A stretch of DNA of 64,000 nt, from contig NC_081411.1 of the NCBI RefSeq assembly GCF_030272615.1, positions 836,430,136 through 836,494,135 on the forward strand. Reading direction: 5' to 3'. Below, piece after piece: positions 23,098 through 34,497 of this stretch. The notes below the pieces were generated by a model. It was given only the letters and a program-made list of their open reading frames with translations, searched no databases and was not told where the DNA came from. The translations under genes and the position numbers were made by a program. The stretch is from Cryptomeria japonica. Taxonomy: Eukaryota > Streptophyta > Pinopsida > Cupressales > Cupressaceae. The first letter of the stretch is position 1. Every line of letters starts with the position of its first letter.

Positions 23098-25044
23098 TTC
23101 ATCAACAACTGAATCGTGAAATTTAGAAACTGAAGAATGAACTAACAAGTAACAAAAGATTATCAAAGATCATTCATCAAGATGATTATATCCATTAATG
23201 ACCATTAGAACACGTGAATGACATACAAGATTTGTTGTTTATATCTTGATTTAATTGCTAATCATGTACTCTATGCGACTCAAGGATGTCCATGACTAGA
23301 GAAGCTATGATGGGGCATGATTATTTTCTTTGATTGCTGTCTGTGGTTTATCTCTTACTATGGTATGAACTTGTCTCAAGATATGATTGGCAAAAGATCA
23401 AGGAGGACATTACAAGTCATGCATGAAAGGATATAATCCTTGTCTATTCTACAAGCAATACTCAGGTCAACTTGATCCATTATACCAAGTTGCTTGTATT
23501 AACTTGCTATATCAAAATCCATGTAAAAAATACTCAGGTCATCTTGAATCATTATGTCAAGTTGCTTGTATTTTCTTACAACATTTTAAAGCTCAATGAT
23601 GAAATCAAGCACTATTACAAGATAGCATATGAAGAATGGCAGTACAATTTTTAGTTAGATCATTTCATTAGCTCATCATTTGTCTGTATTATAAGCATTC
23701 ATGGTCAGTTGCACTATAAGCATATCATTTCATTAACAGATCAACGATCATAAATAAAGATTGAGTATACTTGGACAAAAAAAAACAATTTGCATTTAAT
23801 CATTGTAGGTGCATTCATTTTTAGAATCATTTTAATCATCATTCATTTCATTTAGTTGCATTGGTTTGCATTTAATTAAGTGCATTTCATTCATCATGTA
23901 GTGTATCATCATTATTATTTGTATTATGATTCCATTAATGATCATTTAGTTGCATCTTTGCACTTATATTCATAAGCATATCATAAGCATAAAACAAAAC
24001 ATTTCATATAGATCATCATCAAAACCAAAGCAATCATTCATTTACATTTCCATATAGATCATTTGCCTTTACATAATCATAAATCAAAAGCAAATCAATC
24101 ATTCATTTAAATTTCCATATAGATCCTTGCATTGCATATCATTTAACTTAGTAATCATTTCCATTTGCATCCAAGGTCATCAAAATCAAAAATCAACAAA
24201 AGCATTTATCATTGCATCATCATATGAAGTATCATCATCAAATAGAATAACATACATAACATCATACATATAATCACTGCATCCATATAATCAAAGCATA
24301 AATATCATCATCAAATAGAGTAGCATGCATAATAAAGATCATCATCATATAGAATCCATGTCTGCATATAGATCATCATAAAACAATAAAATTCCAAGTA
24401 TACAATGATATCAGATCAAAAGTACAGCTACCTCATCAATACAAATCAAGTCAAGAATCATGACTGCCTCTTGAGCCTGTGGGTCTAACACCTGGATCAT
24501 CTGCAACACCTGCACCATCATCATCATCCAATGGAATCATTCTTCAATTTAATATCTTCATCATTCATTCAACTATCATCTATCAGGTCTTATACAGGAT
24601 GTATCTTTCCTGAAACCAGATGTTTTGATCATTTATCATGTCTTATACAGGATGTATCTTTCTTGAAACTAGATGTTTTGATCATCTGTCAAGTCTTATA
24701 CAGGATGTATCTTTCTTGAAACCAGACATTTTGATCATCTTTTGTCTTATATGGGATGTGTCCTTCTTGAAACCAGACTTGATCTCAATCCAATCAATCT
24801 TATGAATCTAATCAATCTTATCAATCTGCAATCTATTCACTCATCTATCTTTCATATAACATTCTTCTTCTATCAAGAGATCATCCATACCTTTAATGCA
24901 CAAACAATCTCTTGAGGGGGCATCATCATCGAATCAATATCCAAAAATCAGTATCTGGGGCACACAATCAGGATTTTCAATCTCTATCAGGTGCATTATC
25001 AAGACTTGATTTAATCTTTGAAACAATGTTATCTCGACATCATT
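23098..25044 (+). other. 3' noncoding region of element E after F
   Basis: AT-rich sequence with many ATCATCAT/CATATAG stretches (about 23750-24380) and no credible ORF. It contains a tandem repeat of GTCTTATACAGGATGTATC units (24587-24790). GAAACCAGA motifs and the tail before the PPT resemble the 3' region of D (about 35900-37760), so the E and D 3' regions are related. Confidence 0.7.
24587..24790 (+). repeat. 52-bp tandem repeat in the E 3' region
   Basis: Four copies start at 24587, 24640, 24693 and 24744. Each has GTCTTATACAGGATG followed by TTGAAACCAGA and TTTTGATCATC. Element D has two diverged copies at about 35904-35990. Confidence 0.85.
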
Positions 25045-25060
25045 TCAAAGAGGGACAAAA
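25045..25060 (+). promoter_or_regulatory. Polypurine tract of element E
   Basis: TCAAAGAGGGACAAAA directly before the 3' LTR start TGTATACAC. Element D has the near-identical CAAAGAGGGGCAAAA before each of its LTRs, linking the two elements. Confidence 0.85.
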
Positions 25061-26237
25061 TGTATACACGTAAAAATTGGCTATGAGCAATTAAATAAAT
25101 ATTTTATATTTATTTAATAATTATTCTTCTATTAAATAGTTAATTTGAAAAGATTAATTTATTTAATTCATTTTCATGTCTATCTATTAATTAATATTTT
25201 ATTAATTAATTCATCTATTTTATTCCTCTAATTAATTAAATATCTAATATTTAATTATCCTATTCTTCTAATTAATTAAATATCTAATATTTAATTAAAT
25301 TCCTCTAACCAAGTTAATTAAATATCTAATATTTAGTAGTTATTCTCCTATCCTATAGTCTTAAATATTAAATAATTCTTAAATTATTTAATCCCTTTTC
25401 CAACTCACCCTCCATCTCCACTTCATCTTCCCTTTGCCAACTCATCAAACATGTGGCTAAGGAAATTAATATTTCTTAATATTAATTCATCATTTATCTC
25501 CAACTTCCAAATTTAATGAAAATTATGTACGTGCACATATTTCATAACCATTTCCTATATTCTCTCCAACACCCCCTACATCTTAGGAAGGACTTGAGTC
25601 CACTTGTCCTCTCATGCCTAAATTTTCTCCAACCATCCCTAGATTCTCTCAGTCAGCAACCCAGTCAAGGTGAGATGAGTGACACTTATCTTCTCCTTCC
25701 CCCTTTCTCTCAACCTTCACTTTTTCTCATAGCCATCCAAATCTATAGATTTGATCATGACCGTTGATCTAAGCCACATCATCTTATCCTCTCAAAGTCT
25801 ATAAAATCAAGAGCTTTAGTTGAGAGAGTTAATCTTCAAGTTAGTCTTCAAATCAATCATATGCATCCGTGAGTTTTTGAAGCAAATAGAAAATAGCAAT
25901 AGAAATGATCATATAGCATCATAGTATAATCATTTTAGCATAACCATGTAGTTGTGCATATCATAGTGTCAGTTAACTACAAGTTATCAGTCCATTCTTG
26001 ATATGCCATCTTGGAAGCCAACAGTGCATTGTCTGAGAGCACACCATCTGCAACCAGGAATAGTGGAGTTAGGACACAATGAGACATAAGCCATGAAGGT
26101 AAAATAATGTTTTATTTAGTATGTATTTCATGTAGTTTCATTGGTGGATTTTGGATTTCCTGTATGCATTTCCATTGTATTTTGTCAAACTAACTTATTA
26201 CAGGTAACATTCTGTGGATGAAATTCAAGCTCACAGA
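25061..26237 (+). repeat. 3' LTR of element E
   Basis: Pairs with 2151-3322. The main differences are a short rearrangement near 25296-25320 and scattered transitions. The candidate TATA box (25800-25806) is kept. It is followed by the second CCAGT copy. Confidence 0.93.
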
Positions 26238-26242
26238 CCAGT

Positions 26243-27132
26243 AATTGAGGTGTATATTTTGGTAAATGAAGTGTGTGATGGAAGGATGTGGAAGATCTGT
26301 AATGATGAACTTGATTATCCTATTTTTGGTCTAGGCATGTTTTGGATAACATGTTGATCTATGCACTATATTATTGTGTAAATTATTTATTCTTGGCAAA
26401 CATATTATATTAGAATATGTGCTTACCAATATATATATATATAGAAGATGTGTGGATGTGTAGTATGAGGAATGATAGATTGTGTGGATGTGATATTCAA
26501 TGAAGTGTGTGAGTGACAAAGTTGCTGACAAAGAGAAGTATACAATGTGAGTAGTATACGAGTGAAGGTGTCTATGAAGAAGAGCCAAAGTACAGACAAT
26601 GTTGTAGTAATCCTTTATCGGATTTGCTACAAGTAGTTGGTTCAATAAAGTGCAGTCATAGTGGTGAAGTAATCCTTTACTATATCTATTGCAGGTAGTT
26701 GTGGAGAGGTTGGAGAGATCCTTTACTGGATGTACTATGAGTTTCTATGAGTTGATATTTGTTATTATAATAGAACTAACCTCATGCATTAGAAGATGCA
26801 ATTTTCCTCAGTTCATTTACTTTCTATTACAGTGTGCATTCCGACAATGAGCCAGTTTCTAATCTAGTAACAAGACATCCAGTAGTGAGCCACCCATTTT
26901 GTAAACACCATATAACTAGTCATATTATCTTGAGAGTTAACCCTCTTTGTGTTTTTTCCTATTTGGGTTTTCTACATAAAATCTAATGTTTCATTTGTGA
27001 TTGTGTTGTTTCCTTAGTATGCATTTCCTAATTCATGATTATAAGATCAATTGCTAAGGTTAATAATTTAGTAAAAGTTTTAAGAGTATGGGAATACTAA
27101 TTCATCCCCCTCCCAATATTCCAGTCCATTCA
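26243..27132 (+). repeat. 3' LTR of element I, second part
   Basis: Resumes after E. It includes a short AT microsatellite (about 26427-26442) and a degenerate TTTTTTCC/GGGTTTTC hairpin motif (26949-26974). A TTCATCCCCCTCCC tract near 27101-27114 is the signature that ends Copia-type LTRs. The end is placed at CCATTCA (27132) by analogy. The left TSD of I is outside the window, so the boundary is approximate. Confidence 0.6.
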
Positions 27133-27653
27133 ACCATTCAATAGTATGGGTGTTTGTTGTACATTTAATGTCCACAATTTGTAGTGCACTATACATTGAC
27201 CTATGGAAAGAAGTAGTAGACTAGTACTACGTTGCAAGTCAATAATGTAATGAATAGAGGAATGTCCTTCATTGTGATAAGTAGAAAAACTATGATGCAC
27301 ATTTCTACAAATAGGAAAACTGCCCCAAATGCCATATTATCATCATAGGAAGAGACAACCATCATTTGATAATTTTGAATTTTGTACTACTATGTGCACC
27401 TTCTATTTTTATGTCCCGTACAAAATGTATTACAAAAATGTAAACCAATTTAGAACTTGGACTTAAAATAATTAGTTTAAAATAGTTATTGTATTTCTAT
27501 GTAGTGGATGTAGCTCTCCTAGGAAGAGTAGTGATATTACAATATCCTTATGTATACTCAGATATTTGATATTTGATCTTAAAGAGAATAGATAAACATG
27601 TTGTCTAAACTACATTGACCAACTAGGAAGATTATTACTTTTGCACTTAATGT
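27133..27653. other. Unassigned AT-rich spacer between I and J
   Basis: 521 bp with no ORF, repeat or element end that I can identify. It probably represents older DNA into which I and J inserted. Confidence 0.5.
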
Positions 27654-27795
27654 TGTTGGAATCAATGAACATTGAGAGGGGGGGGTGAAACAGTGTTCTA
27701 CAATTTATAACTCTCTTTAACTGATTCTTAAACCACCGGATGCAAATGAATAAAAGTAAAGTCAAGAAACTCAACATACACAAGCACAAAATCAT
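27654..27795 (-). repeat. J: LTR stub of a minus-strand Copia-type element
   Basis: It starts TGTTGGAATCAATG and has GAGAGGGGGGGG-TGAA about 20 bp in, i.e. the minus-strand form of the Copia LTR end. Only 142 bp remain before element C begins at 27796. The rest presumably lies beyond the right edge of the window, on the far side of C. No PBS complement is seen to its left, so it is a 3' or solo LTR. Confidence 0.55.
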
Positions 27796-28335
27796 TGTTG
27801 GCAATTGACACTCATCTGGTGATTTCAAGAGACTTTCGGTGGTTGATTATTTATTTAGGGTTGTCAATGATGGCAACTCTTCATGGTGATTCGATCTGGC
27901 AAATGTGATCCTACTTATCTAGAAGATGGAGGTAACCGGTAGATAGTTAACTGACCAAATAGGGTATTTCCGTAATGCTTTGATCCATAATGATCTTGGG
28001 TGATTATGGTATTTTTTGAGATTATTTTTGTGATCTCAATGCTTTGTAAGACCTATAGGAAATGTGTGATTATAATATTTTACTCCAGTTCTATGTTTTG
28101 TTCATGATTGAAACCGACTTGATCTACACATTACACTTAATGAAGTCAACTTGAAGGAGATTGTTTTTGTGGCAAGACGAGATATATAAGATTGTTTTAG
28201 CGACTGATTTTCAGTATGTTGTATGTGTGGTGATCTATTTTGGTGCGATTGAGCACAGTTTCACATGTGCATTTTTATTCAAGATCAATTGGTAGCCAAC
28301 AGAGACAGAGACAAAGTATTTAGCAGAATAGAGAC
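27796..28335 (+). repeat. 5' LTR of element C, first part
   Basis: It starts TGTTGGCAATTGACAC and is interrupted by D at 28336. GAGAC at 28331-28335 is the left copy of D's TSD. The reconstructed LTR is about 979 bp. The start is inferred from the form TGTTGGCA, as the right LTR is not in view. Confidence 0.65.
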
Positions 28336-29591
28336 TGTAGACACTTAAAAATGGTCTACGCTTGCAGGGTCATACTTTAACATTTGCGCATTGCCTCATT
28401 TTAGGTTTTTGCATCACATTAACATTTCTCCTATGTCACGCACTTGGTTTTTATCATTTGTGAGCATCGAGTCATTCTTCTATCATCTCACCTTCGAATT
28501 TGGTCTTGTCGACAACAACCTTCAGTCATGATTTTGGTCGATCTTTGTCCTTGTCAATCTTGTCATATTGCGATCCATTTGTCATCGATCCTTGTCCTTT
28601 CCAATCATGTCAATTTGGTCAATTTGTCATTAATTTTTGTCAACCAATCTCAATCAAATCATTTATCAACACTGGTCATTTATCAATTCAAAATCATGAT
28701 CGAATCGATATCAACTATCCTTTGTCAAGACCTAATTGTCGTTCTTGCATTGCTAATTCATCTCTTTAGGGTTTCGTGATTTCATCATTTAACCTTGCTT
28801 ATCACTTTCTTCCTTTAGGATTAATAAATTACTTATTTATCCTAAGTCTTCTCATTACAATTAAAGGTTCATTTAATTGGCTAATTATTCCTCTTTGTGA
28901 ATTAATTAATAAATGACAAATTATTAATTAATTTACCTAATTTTCCTAATGCCTCTTTTTCTAATTTTCTAATTTTCTAAATTCTTAATTTCATTTCTTC
29001 CTATTTCTCTCCTAAATTCATGGAAATGACATGTCAATTTGTCATAAATTTGTCATAATTGACAATCAATCAATTTTGACATAGAAGTTGTCATAATTTG
29101 TCATAAATTATGAATCAACAAATTTTGCATAGAAAGTGCATAATTTGTCATAATTTGTCATAATTGACATAATTGATTTGCAATTTCCATTTGAATTGAA
29201 TCATGCTAATCTTGTCATCTCTCCAATTTTTCTATAAATTGGATGAATTTCTTCAATCAAACCCCTTAATTTGGTAATTAATAATCCTTAATCAGACTAT
29301 CGAATTTAAGCTTCTAGTACTCTTGATCAAAAATCCCGTCTACTTGCTTTCAATTGTGTGAGCACTTGTAGGTGAGATCCACAACTATTTGGAGAAGAAA
29401 GAAGAACAATGGAGCCGCATGAAGGAGCATTCAAATCGTGTCTATGGTTTGCATAATTTCTTTGCTTTAGAATGCTTTTGTTTCATGTCTCTATTGAATG
29501 TGTTTAGGATAGATTCATTGCAATGAATGCACTTGTGAATGATGATTAATGTTTATATTTCTTGTGATGATTTCCTATTTCCTAACATACA
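28336..29591 (+). repeat. LTR1 (5' LTR) of element D
   Basis: 1256 bp, from TGTAGACACTT to CCTAACATACA. Candidate TATA box TATAAAT at 29233-29239. About 29030-29170 holds a cluster of TGTCA/TGACA motifs. It differs from LTR2 at about 5 of the first 220 bases. Confidence 0.93.
29033..29170 (+). promoter_or_regulatory. TGTCA/TGACA motif cluster in the D LTR
   Basis: Within about 140 bp there are seven TGTCA and at least three TGACA cores, mostly as TTTGTCATAA and AATTGACA, just upstream of the candidate TATA box. All eight LTR copies keep it. TGTCA/TGACA is the core bound by plant TALE homeodomain factors; a regulatory role is inferred only. Confidence 0.45.
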
Positions 29592-29595
29592 TTAA

Positions 29596-29615
29596 TTGGT
29601 GAACCCAATGTGAAC
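29596..29615 (+). promoter_or_regulatory. Candidate primer-binding site of element D
   Basis: TTGGTGAACCCAATGTGAAC lies 4 bases after LTR1. It has the TTGG start expected of a PBS. The tRNA is not recognised; the site is unlike E's. The six short spacers downstream lack it. Confidence 0.55.
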
Positions 29616-29716
29616 ACTAACCATCTAACCTCTTTATTGTGTCTTTGAGTGCTTTTGAGTTGATTTGCAGGCCAAAAAACCCAAAAACAGGGCAGTGCAG
29701 GGCTTTCTGGAGACTT

Positions 29717-29830
29717 CTGCGCCTGTGTCAGACAGCTTGCACCTGTGTTATGCATTCTGCGCTTGTGTTAGAGACATTCTGCACTTGTGTCATGGGTTCT
29801 ACGCCTGTGTCATGACTTCTGCGCCTGTGT
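29717..29830 (+). repeat. 20-bp phased minisatellite in the D leader
   Basis: Six copies with core TGCGCCTGTGT / TGCACTTGTGT, near 29719, 29739, 29759, 29780, 29801 and 29820. The place (shortly after the PBS) and core (GCGC then TKTGT) parallel E's minisatellite at 3390-3710. Confidence 0.82.
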
Positions 29831-31673
29831 AAAGTCCAGAATAGGGGTAAAAATGCAGTGTTTTATTTGAAATTTGTTTAGTTTTTGCATTCTGTTTTCT
29901 GTGCTTTGGATTTTGGTACTAATTATCTATACAGAATCTTGGCATACACATGGAAAAGACAATAAATCAAACTACTAACATGTGTTATGCAGAATCGATA
30001 GTCAAAGACAACAAATCAAACTCCTAACTTGGGTTTTGCAGGTTGCCTTGGAGAAACAACTAAACTTGGTGTTTGTCTTTAAATGTTTTAGGCACCTAGT
30101 GATTTTTTTTAAATAGGTTGGAATGAACGTGTTTGTGCTTTGATTGTTGAGTGTGACATTGGAGTAGGAGAGTATGCTCCCATCCTTCTTAGGGTGATCA
30201 GAAATCCAGATCTTCGATACCATGCTCATGTCTTTGATTGAGTGTCTCCTTTAGAGGGCCTGCCTTCCCGACCACTTTGCTTTTGCAAGAAAGTGATAAT
30301 CGTGAGAAGGGAATGACCCAAAGTGAGTATGGCTAGAATTCCTTGGCATTCTAACTCACTATAAAAAAATACCCGATGAGCGAAAGATTTGAAGGAAGTA
30401 TTACGTGGGAATTGCAGTTACTTGGGAAGTGATGACCCTTGGACTCTTTCTCATATCAACATCTAAGTAGGGCCTCTTGGTCTGAATCGTTCTTGCGTGA
30501 CTACATTTTTTTGGTATCTTGATGGGCTTAATGTCTCAATCACGCTTGCGTGACATCAAGGAGTAATGCTTAACAGAAATCCTTACTAAACACCTTGTTT
30601 TTAGAGGCCAAAAACCCTTCTAGTTGTTTGAGAAGGACAAATTCGGATACTTGGAAGAGATACTAAGTTCACCATGGGGAGATTTCCATGGGGATTGATG
30701 CTTGGCTTCCCTGAGAAGTGAGTGCCATGGAGGGGAGCCTATGGGGTCAAGCATCTATGTATTCTCCTTGAATCTCATAATGAGTCTACCTCTCAAGTAC
30801 CTAATGTCTTTGCCTACCATAAGAAATGTGGAAATGAGCATGATTGTCTTGAGTCTATGTTAAAACATCTTGTTTTCTTTGCTTGTCAAAAGTTGAATTG
30901 TATCTCATTTCAAAAGAAAAACAAATTGATCCAACATAAGATTAAACACAAGAGACATTCATCCAACAAAGGTTCAACAAAGTTTAAAACTCATCTTCAA
31001 ACATGGTTGTCAAATATTGTTCAAGATCTTGTCTCAAGAAGCATGTCACTTACATTTAGGTTCATCCTAGGCTACATTTTGCAAAAGTCATTGTCAAGTA
31101 CCAAGGTTAGGTTTCACCTAAGTCATACTCCTTTGCATATCAATAAGGGTCATCCATTTGCATATGTCCTCTTGCATTAAAGTCATACCATTGTCATACA
31201 TTGCTTACCCTAGGTCTCTTCATTAAGTTTAGGTCATTATCATATCATATTAGGGTTATTTGCAGAGTGATTGTCCCTTTGCATATAGTCTCAAAAATTA
31301 GGTTTTGTCATACTTGAGTAATCCAAATCTTTGAATAAACCCTAAGTCATTGTTAAGAAGTCTAGACCTTATCAAACCTTTGTCTTTTTGTCATCAATAT
31401 CATTTGGTCAAACCTAGCTTAGTATCCAAGCATATAGGGGAGACTTTGTCATTTTGTCCTTTTGTCACTTGGTCCTTTTGTCCTTTGAGGTCTAGACATC
31501 ATTTCAATTTCCTATGGGTCTCTTTCTTAGATTTGCATTCTAAAAAGTTTGTCAAAATCTTGAAAAAACAACCAAAAACATAGATTGCATTTTCATCTAT
31601 TCAAGATTGCATTTAGTTGCATAGCATATATTATCCTTGAAAAATTCCAAAAATATTGCATTTGCATAGTGAC
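29831..31673 (+). other. Leader of element D (no gene)
   Basis: Noncoding leader. The block 30240-30780 aligns by eye with E 4230-4740: GGGCCTGCCTTCCCGA, GGGAATGACCCAAAGTG, CTCACTATAAA, CCATGGGGAGATTTCCATGG, and GGGGTCAAGCATCTATG. An open stretch at 30722-31180 starts inside this block, but I do not regard it as a gene. The end of the leader is rich in TTTGTC. Confidence 0.65.
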
Positions 31674-34073
31674 ATGTCTATTGAAACAAGGTTTCAAGCA
31701 CCAATAATGCAACAAAGTTTGACATATCAACCGACAATGCAATCACAATTCTATCCAACCCAACAACAAAGCAACATTGATCAAACTTTTTATGATGAAA
31801 AAAGTCTCCAAATACAAAAACTAGAGGAGAAACTAGCTCAAGAAGAGGAGATATTGGAACAAAGAGTGAAAAACATTGAGAAGAATAGATCACAAATGTC
31901 CAAAATGTTTCAAAAACTTCCAGGTCGAAATCCAAATATTGAGCCAATTGATGTAAGGTCTCTTATCGAACGATCAGACATACCAGCTCTCCTCTCACAA
32001 ATAGAGATGATGAAACAATTTCAAGAAAAGAGACAACAACATTATGTGCCTTCACATCAAGAACAAGAAGGTGTTTACTATCAATCAGATTTTCAACCAA
32101 TACAACCATCACAACCAATTGTTCAACATATGCAACCAATACAACCTATGGTTCAATTTCAACAATATGTCCAACCAACTATACAATGTCAACAAATGGT
32201 TCAACCAATGGTGGAATATCAACAAGTTCAATCAACATATCAATGTCAACAGCCACAATCACAAATTCAAAAACAAAACTTGCAATATGCACCAAGCCAA
32301 ATTTTGAACATGTCAAACCAATTTGATCAACATCTAGTTCGAAATCAAAACATGTCATCAAATCAAAAACAAGTTCAAATTCCAGATACAACCATGTCTA
32401 AACCTCGAAAGAAAGGTGGCTTTATTGCAATGCTCTTAAGGAAACTACCAAGTGAGTTCTTTGAGGAAGATCAAGATAATACACTGATGTCTAGCAATTC
32501 CTCATCCCCCCACAAGAAAATTGACTCTCCAGTGGCATCTATCCCTACACCTCTAGAAGTTTCACAAGAACCTTCCATATTGTCCTCATCAAACAATACA
32601 CCCAAGGATGAAACTACCCAAGGGATATCCATAATTGATTGCCAAGATAATCCAATTCATGATGCACATCCTTGTCATGTTTCAAAAATACAAGACCCAA
32701 TGCAACCATGCACTTTATTGCCATTACCTGTTTTAGAGAACCCCATTCGAAGTCCCTCTTCCTCATGTTCAAGCATTGATTCCTTGTCAGAATCCATCAC
32801 AAATGTTCAAAGTGCATTTCCTTCATGCCAAAGCATTAATCCCTTGTCAACATCTCCCATGCATATCCGAAGTCCAACCCCATGTCAAGAGGATAATTTA
32901 GAGCATGAAGAAATGAGTCCTAAAGAAAATCAAGATCAAGATCCTGAAACCTTATCATCCCATCCGATTGTTGACCAGGACTCCATGTTCCCAGACACTC
33001 ACGATGATTCCCCTATTCTTGTCCATCCTATCCAAAGTCCTATTGACACTCCATTCCCCGAGCAAGATCAAGATATCCCAGTCCATCCAATCCCAAACGA
33101 TCCCCTTTCATTTCATGAACACAATGTCCTTTCAAATCCCATTGACATTCCACTTCCTGAGAAAGATCAAGATATTCCTCCCATCCTTTCCAATGATCCC
33201 ATTGAAAGTCAGGAGAAAAGCAACTTTAAAGAGGATTCCAATGATCTTCCTCCTTGTCAAGATCAAATCATTCCTTCAGATCCTCCACAAGATCCTTTTG
33301 TCCCTCCATCTCCACATCCTAATCCAGCATATCCACTCCAAGATCGCATTTCTTTTGATGATTCCATTATTTATCCCATTCCATCTCTTGAAGAGCCTGC
33401 CATTGAACCATGTCCACTACAAAATCCTAGTCCCTCTCATGATCCTAATCCCCCTCATGATTCTAACATGTCAGTGCAAGATGTTCATGAACCCTCGACA
33501 TGCATAATGGGTTCTTCCACTTTGGTGCAATCCGATCCATTTCAAGATCTCATTATTTCTCTCATATCATATCCACCTCATAATGGACTTGCGTCTTCTT
33601 CCCAAAGAAAAGAGCATCCTACAAATCAAGATATTCATAAAGGCAAAGGAGTAGACCTTCACAAGCAAGAATCCCTTCATGTTAAAGAAGATATTAAGGG
33701 TCATGTCTACACAACTCACTCTCAAGATGTTGGTATTCCTCCATCAAAATCCAAACATATCCCTTCCCCATCACACCTTCCATCCATTCTAGGTCCCTAT
33801 ATCCCTCCATCTCCTATGCAACATCAGGAAAGGCACACATACTTGAGTAAATTTCATCAATCCAAAAGAACTCCATTTCATTCATATCCATCCATGCATT
33901 CCTTTCCCCCTCCAAGCAATTTGGATGCCAAATATAAAAGTCATAAGTCTAGCAATTCACATGTATTCAAGGATCAACATGTCCAATATAATCGACATGT
34001 CAAAACAAAGAAAAATATGATCCAAAAAGAAAAAGAAATATCCAAAAGGCCACAAAGGCCCACAACAAAATAA
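31674..34073 (+). CDS. Uncharacterised 799-residue protein of element D
   Basis: The only long intact ORF in the window, and I do not recognise it. I use the ATG at 31674 (MSIETRFQAP); the open frame extends slightly upstream without an ATG. Residues about 40-110 form a charged coiled coil (QIQKLEEKLAQEEEILEQRV). About 130-250 is Gln-rich (repeated QPIQP, QQYVQ). A basic patch KPRKKGGFIAMLLRKLPSEF follows. About 280-640 is Pro/Ser/Asp-rich with many DQDIP, DPNPPHD and HPIQSP motifs. The C-terminus is basic (KTKKNMIQKEKEISKRPQRP). No zinc knuckle, protease, RT or integrase motif. It occupies gag-pol's place between an E-like leader and an E-like 3' region. It could be a Gag-like or accessory protein, or a captured host sequence. 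Confidence 0.6.
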   Translation: MSIETRFQAPIMQQSLTYQPTMQSQFYPTQQQSNIDQTFYDEKSLQIQKLEEKLAQEEEILEQRVKNIEKNRSQMSKMFQKLPGRNPNIEPIDVRSLIERSDIPALLSQIEMMKQFQEKRQQHYVPSHQEQEGVYYQSDFQPIQPSQPIVQHMQPIQPMVQFQQYVQPTIQCQQMVQPMVEYQQVQSTYQCQQPQSQIQKQNLQYAPSQILNMSNQFDQHLVRNQNMSSNQKQVQIPDTTMSKPRKKGGFIAMLLRKLPSEFFEEDQDNTLMSSNSSSPHKKIDSPVASIPTPLEVSQEPSILSSSNNTPKDETTQGISIIDCQDNPIHDAHPCHVSKIQDPMQPCTLLPLPVLENPIRSPSSSCSSIDSLSESITNVQSAFPSCQSINPLSTSPMHIRSPTPCQEDNLEHEEMSPKENQDQDPETLSSHPIVDQDSMFPDTHDDSPILVHPIQSPIDTPFPEQDQDIPVHPIPNDPLSFHEHNVLSNPIDIPLPEKDQDIPPILSNDPIESQEKSNFKEDSNDLPPCQDQIIPSDPPQDPFVPPSPHPNPAYPLQDRISFDDSIIYPIPSLEEPAIEPCPLQNPSPSHDPNPPHDSNMSVQDVHEPSTCIMGSSTLVQSDPFQDLIISLISYPPHNGLASSSQRKEHPTNQDIHKGKGVDLHKQESLHVKEDIKGHVYTTHSQDVGIPPSKSKHIPSPSHLPSILGPYIPPSPMQHQERHTYLSKFHQSKRTPFHSYPSMHSFPPPSNLDAKYKSHKSSNSHVFKDQHVQYNRHVKTKKNMIQKEKEISKRPQRPTTK

Positions 34074-34110
34074 AGAAAAGTCAAAATATATATGGGTTCC
34101 TAAATCCCTT

Positions 34111-34497
34111 GTGCAAGCAATGCACTCCAAGGAACCACAAAAGCATGAAAAATCAAAAACCATGTGGATCCCCAAGAAGCTCCTTGAAGCACAAAATGAA
34201 CAATCTAGATTGGCATCTAAAATTGTTGTTTCTCCATCCAAACATTCCAAGTCTATTCCTCCATCACCTTCTTCCATTTTGGGCCCTTATGTCCCAAAAT
34301 CCCAAGCTATTCCTCCATCCAAATCTCACAATCTGAGATCTATTTTTCCTCCATCAGTCCATCACCCCTCAAGGTGTGTGCCAATGTCGATCTTTCCAAC
34401 ATTTCTATCCACTCAAGAACAATTCTTCCAATACCCTATCCATTATCCAATTCATATTTTCCATCCTTCGATCACTCTGGTCCAATCCTTTGCATAA
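34111..34497 (+). pseudogene. Downstream continuation of the D ORF (degenerate)
   Basis: After the stop at 34073 another open frame of 128 codons has the same flavour: MWIPKKLLEAQNEQSRL, then SKSIPPSPSSILGPYVP, resembling SHLPSILGPYIPPSP inside the main ORF. It looks like a repeated module or a frameshifted C-terminal extension. No function can be given. Confidence 0.4.

Larger units (their letters stand above)
2151..26237 (+). mobile_element. Element E: Ty3/Gypsy Tat/Ogre-type LTR retrotransposon
   Basis: A complete element: 5' LTR 2151-3322, PBS, long leader, gag, protease, RT, RNase H, second RNase H, integrase, 3' region, PPT, and 3' LTR 25061-26237. Both flanks carry CCAGT (2146-2150 and 26238-26242), a 5-bp target-site duplication. 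The order RT-RNH-aRNH-INT and the absence of a chromodomain point to the Tat/Ogre lineage. About 9.4 kb of its span is element F (13720-23091) inserted after the integrase gene. Every ORF has stops or frameshifts, and the RT active site is altered, so this copy is dead. Confidence 0.92.

Noticed and set aside
30722-31180. 152-codon frame in the D leader
   Set aside because: It begins inside the noncoding block shared with E, where E has no matching frame, and shows no domain.
32044-33507. Alternative frames of 87 and 179 codons inside D's long ORF
   Set aside because: They overlap the 799-codon frame out of phase; composition mirrors the main frame's CCA/TCA-rich codons.
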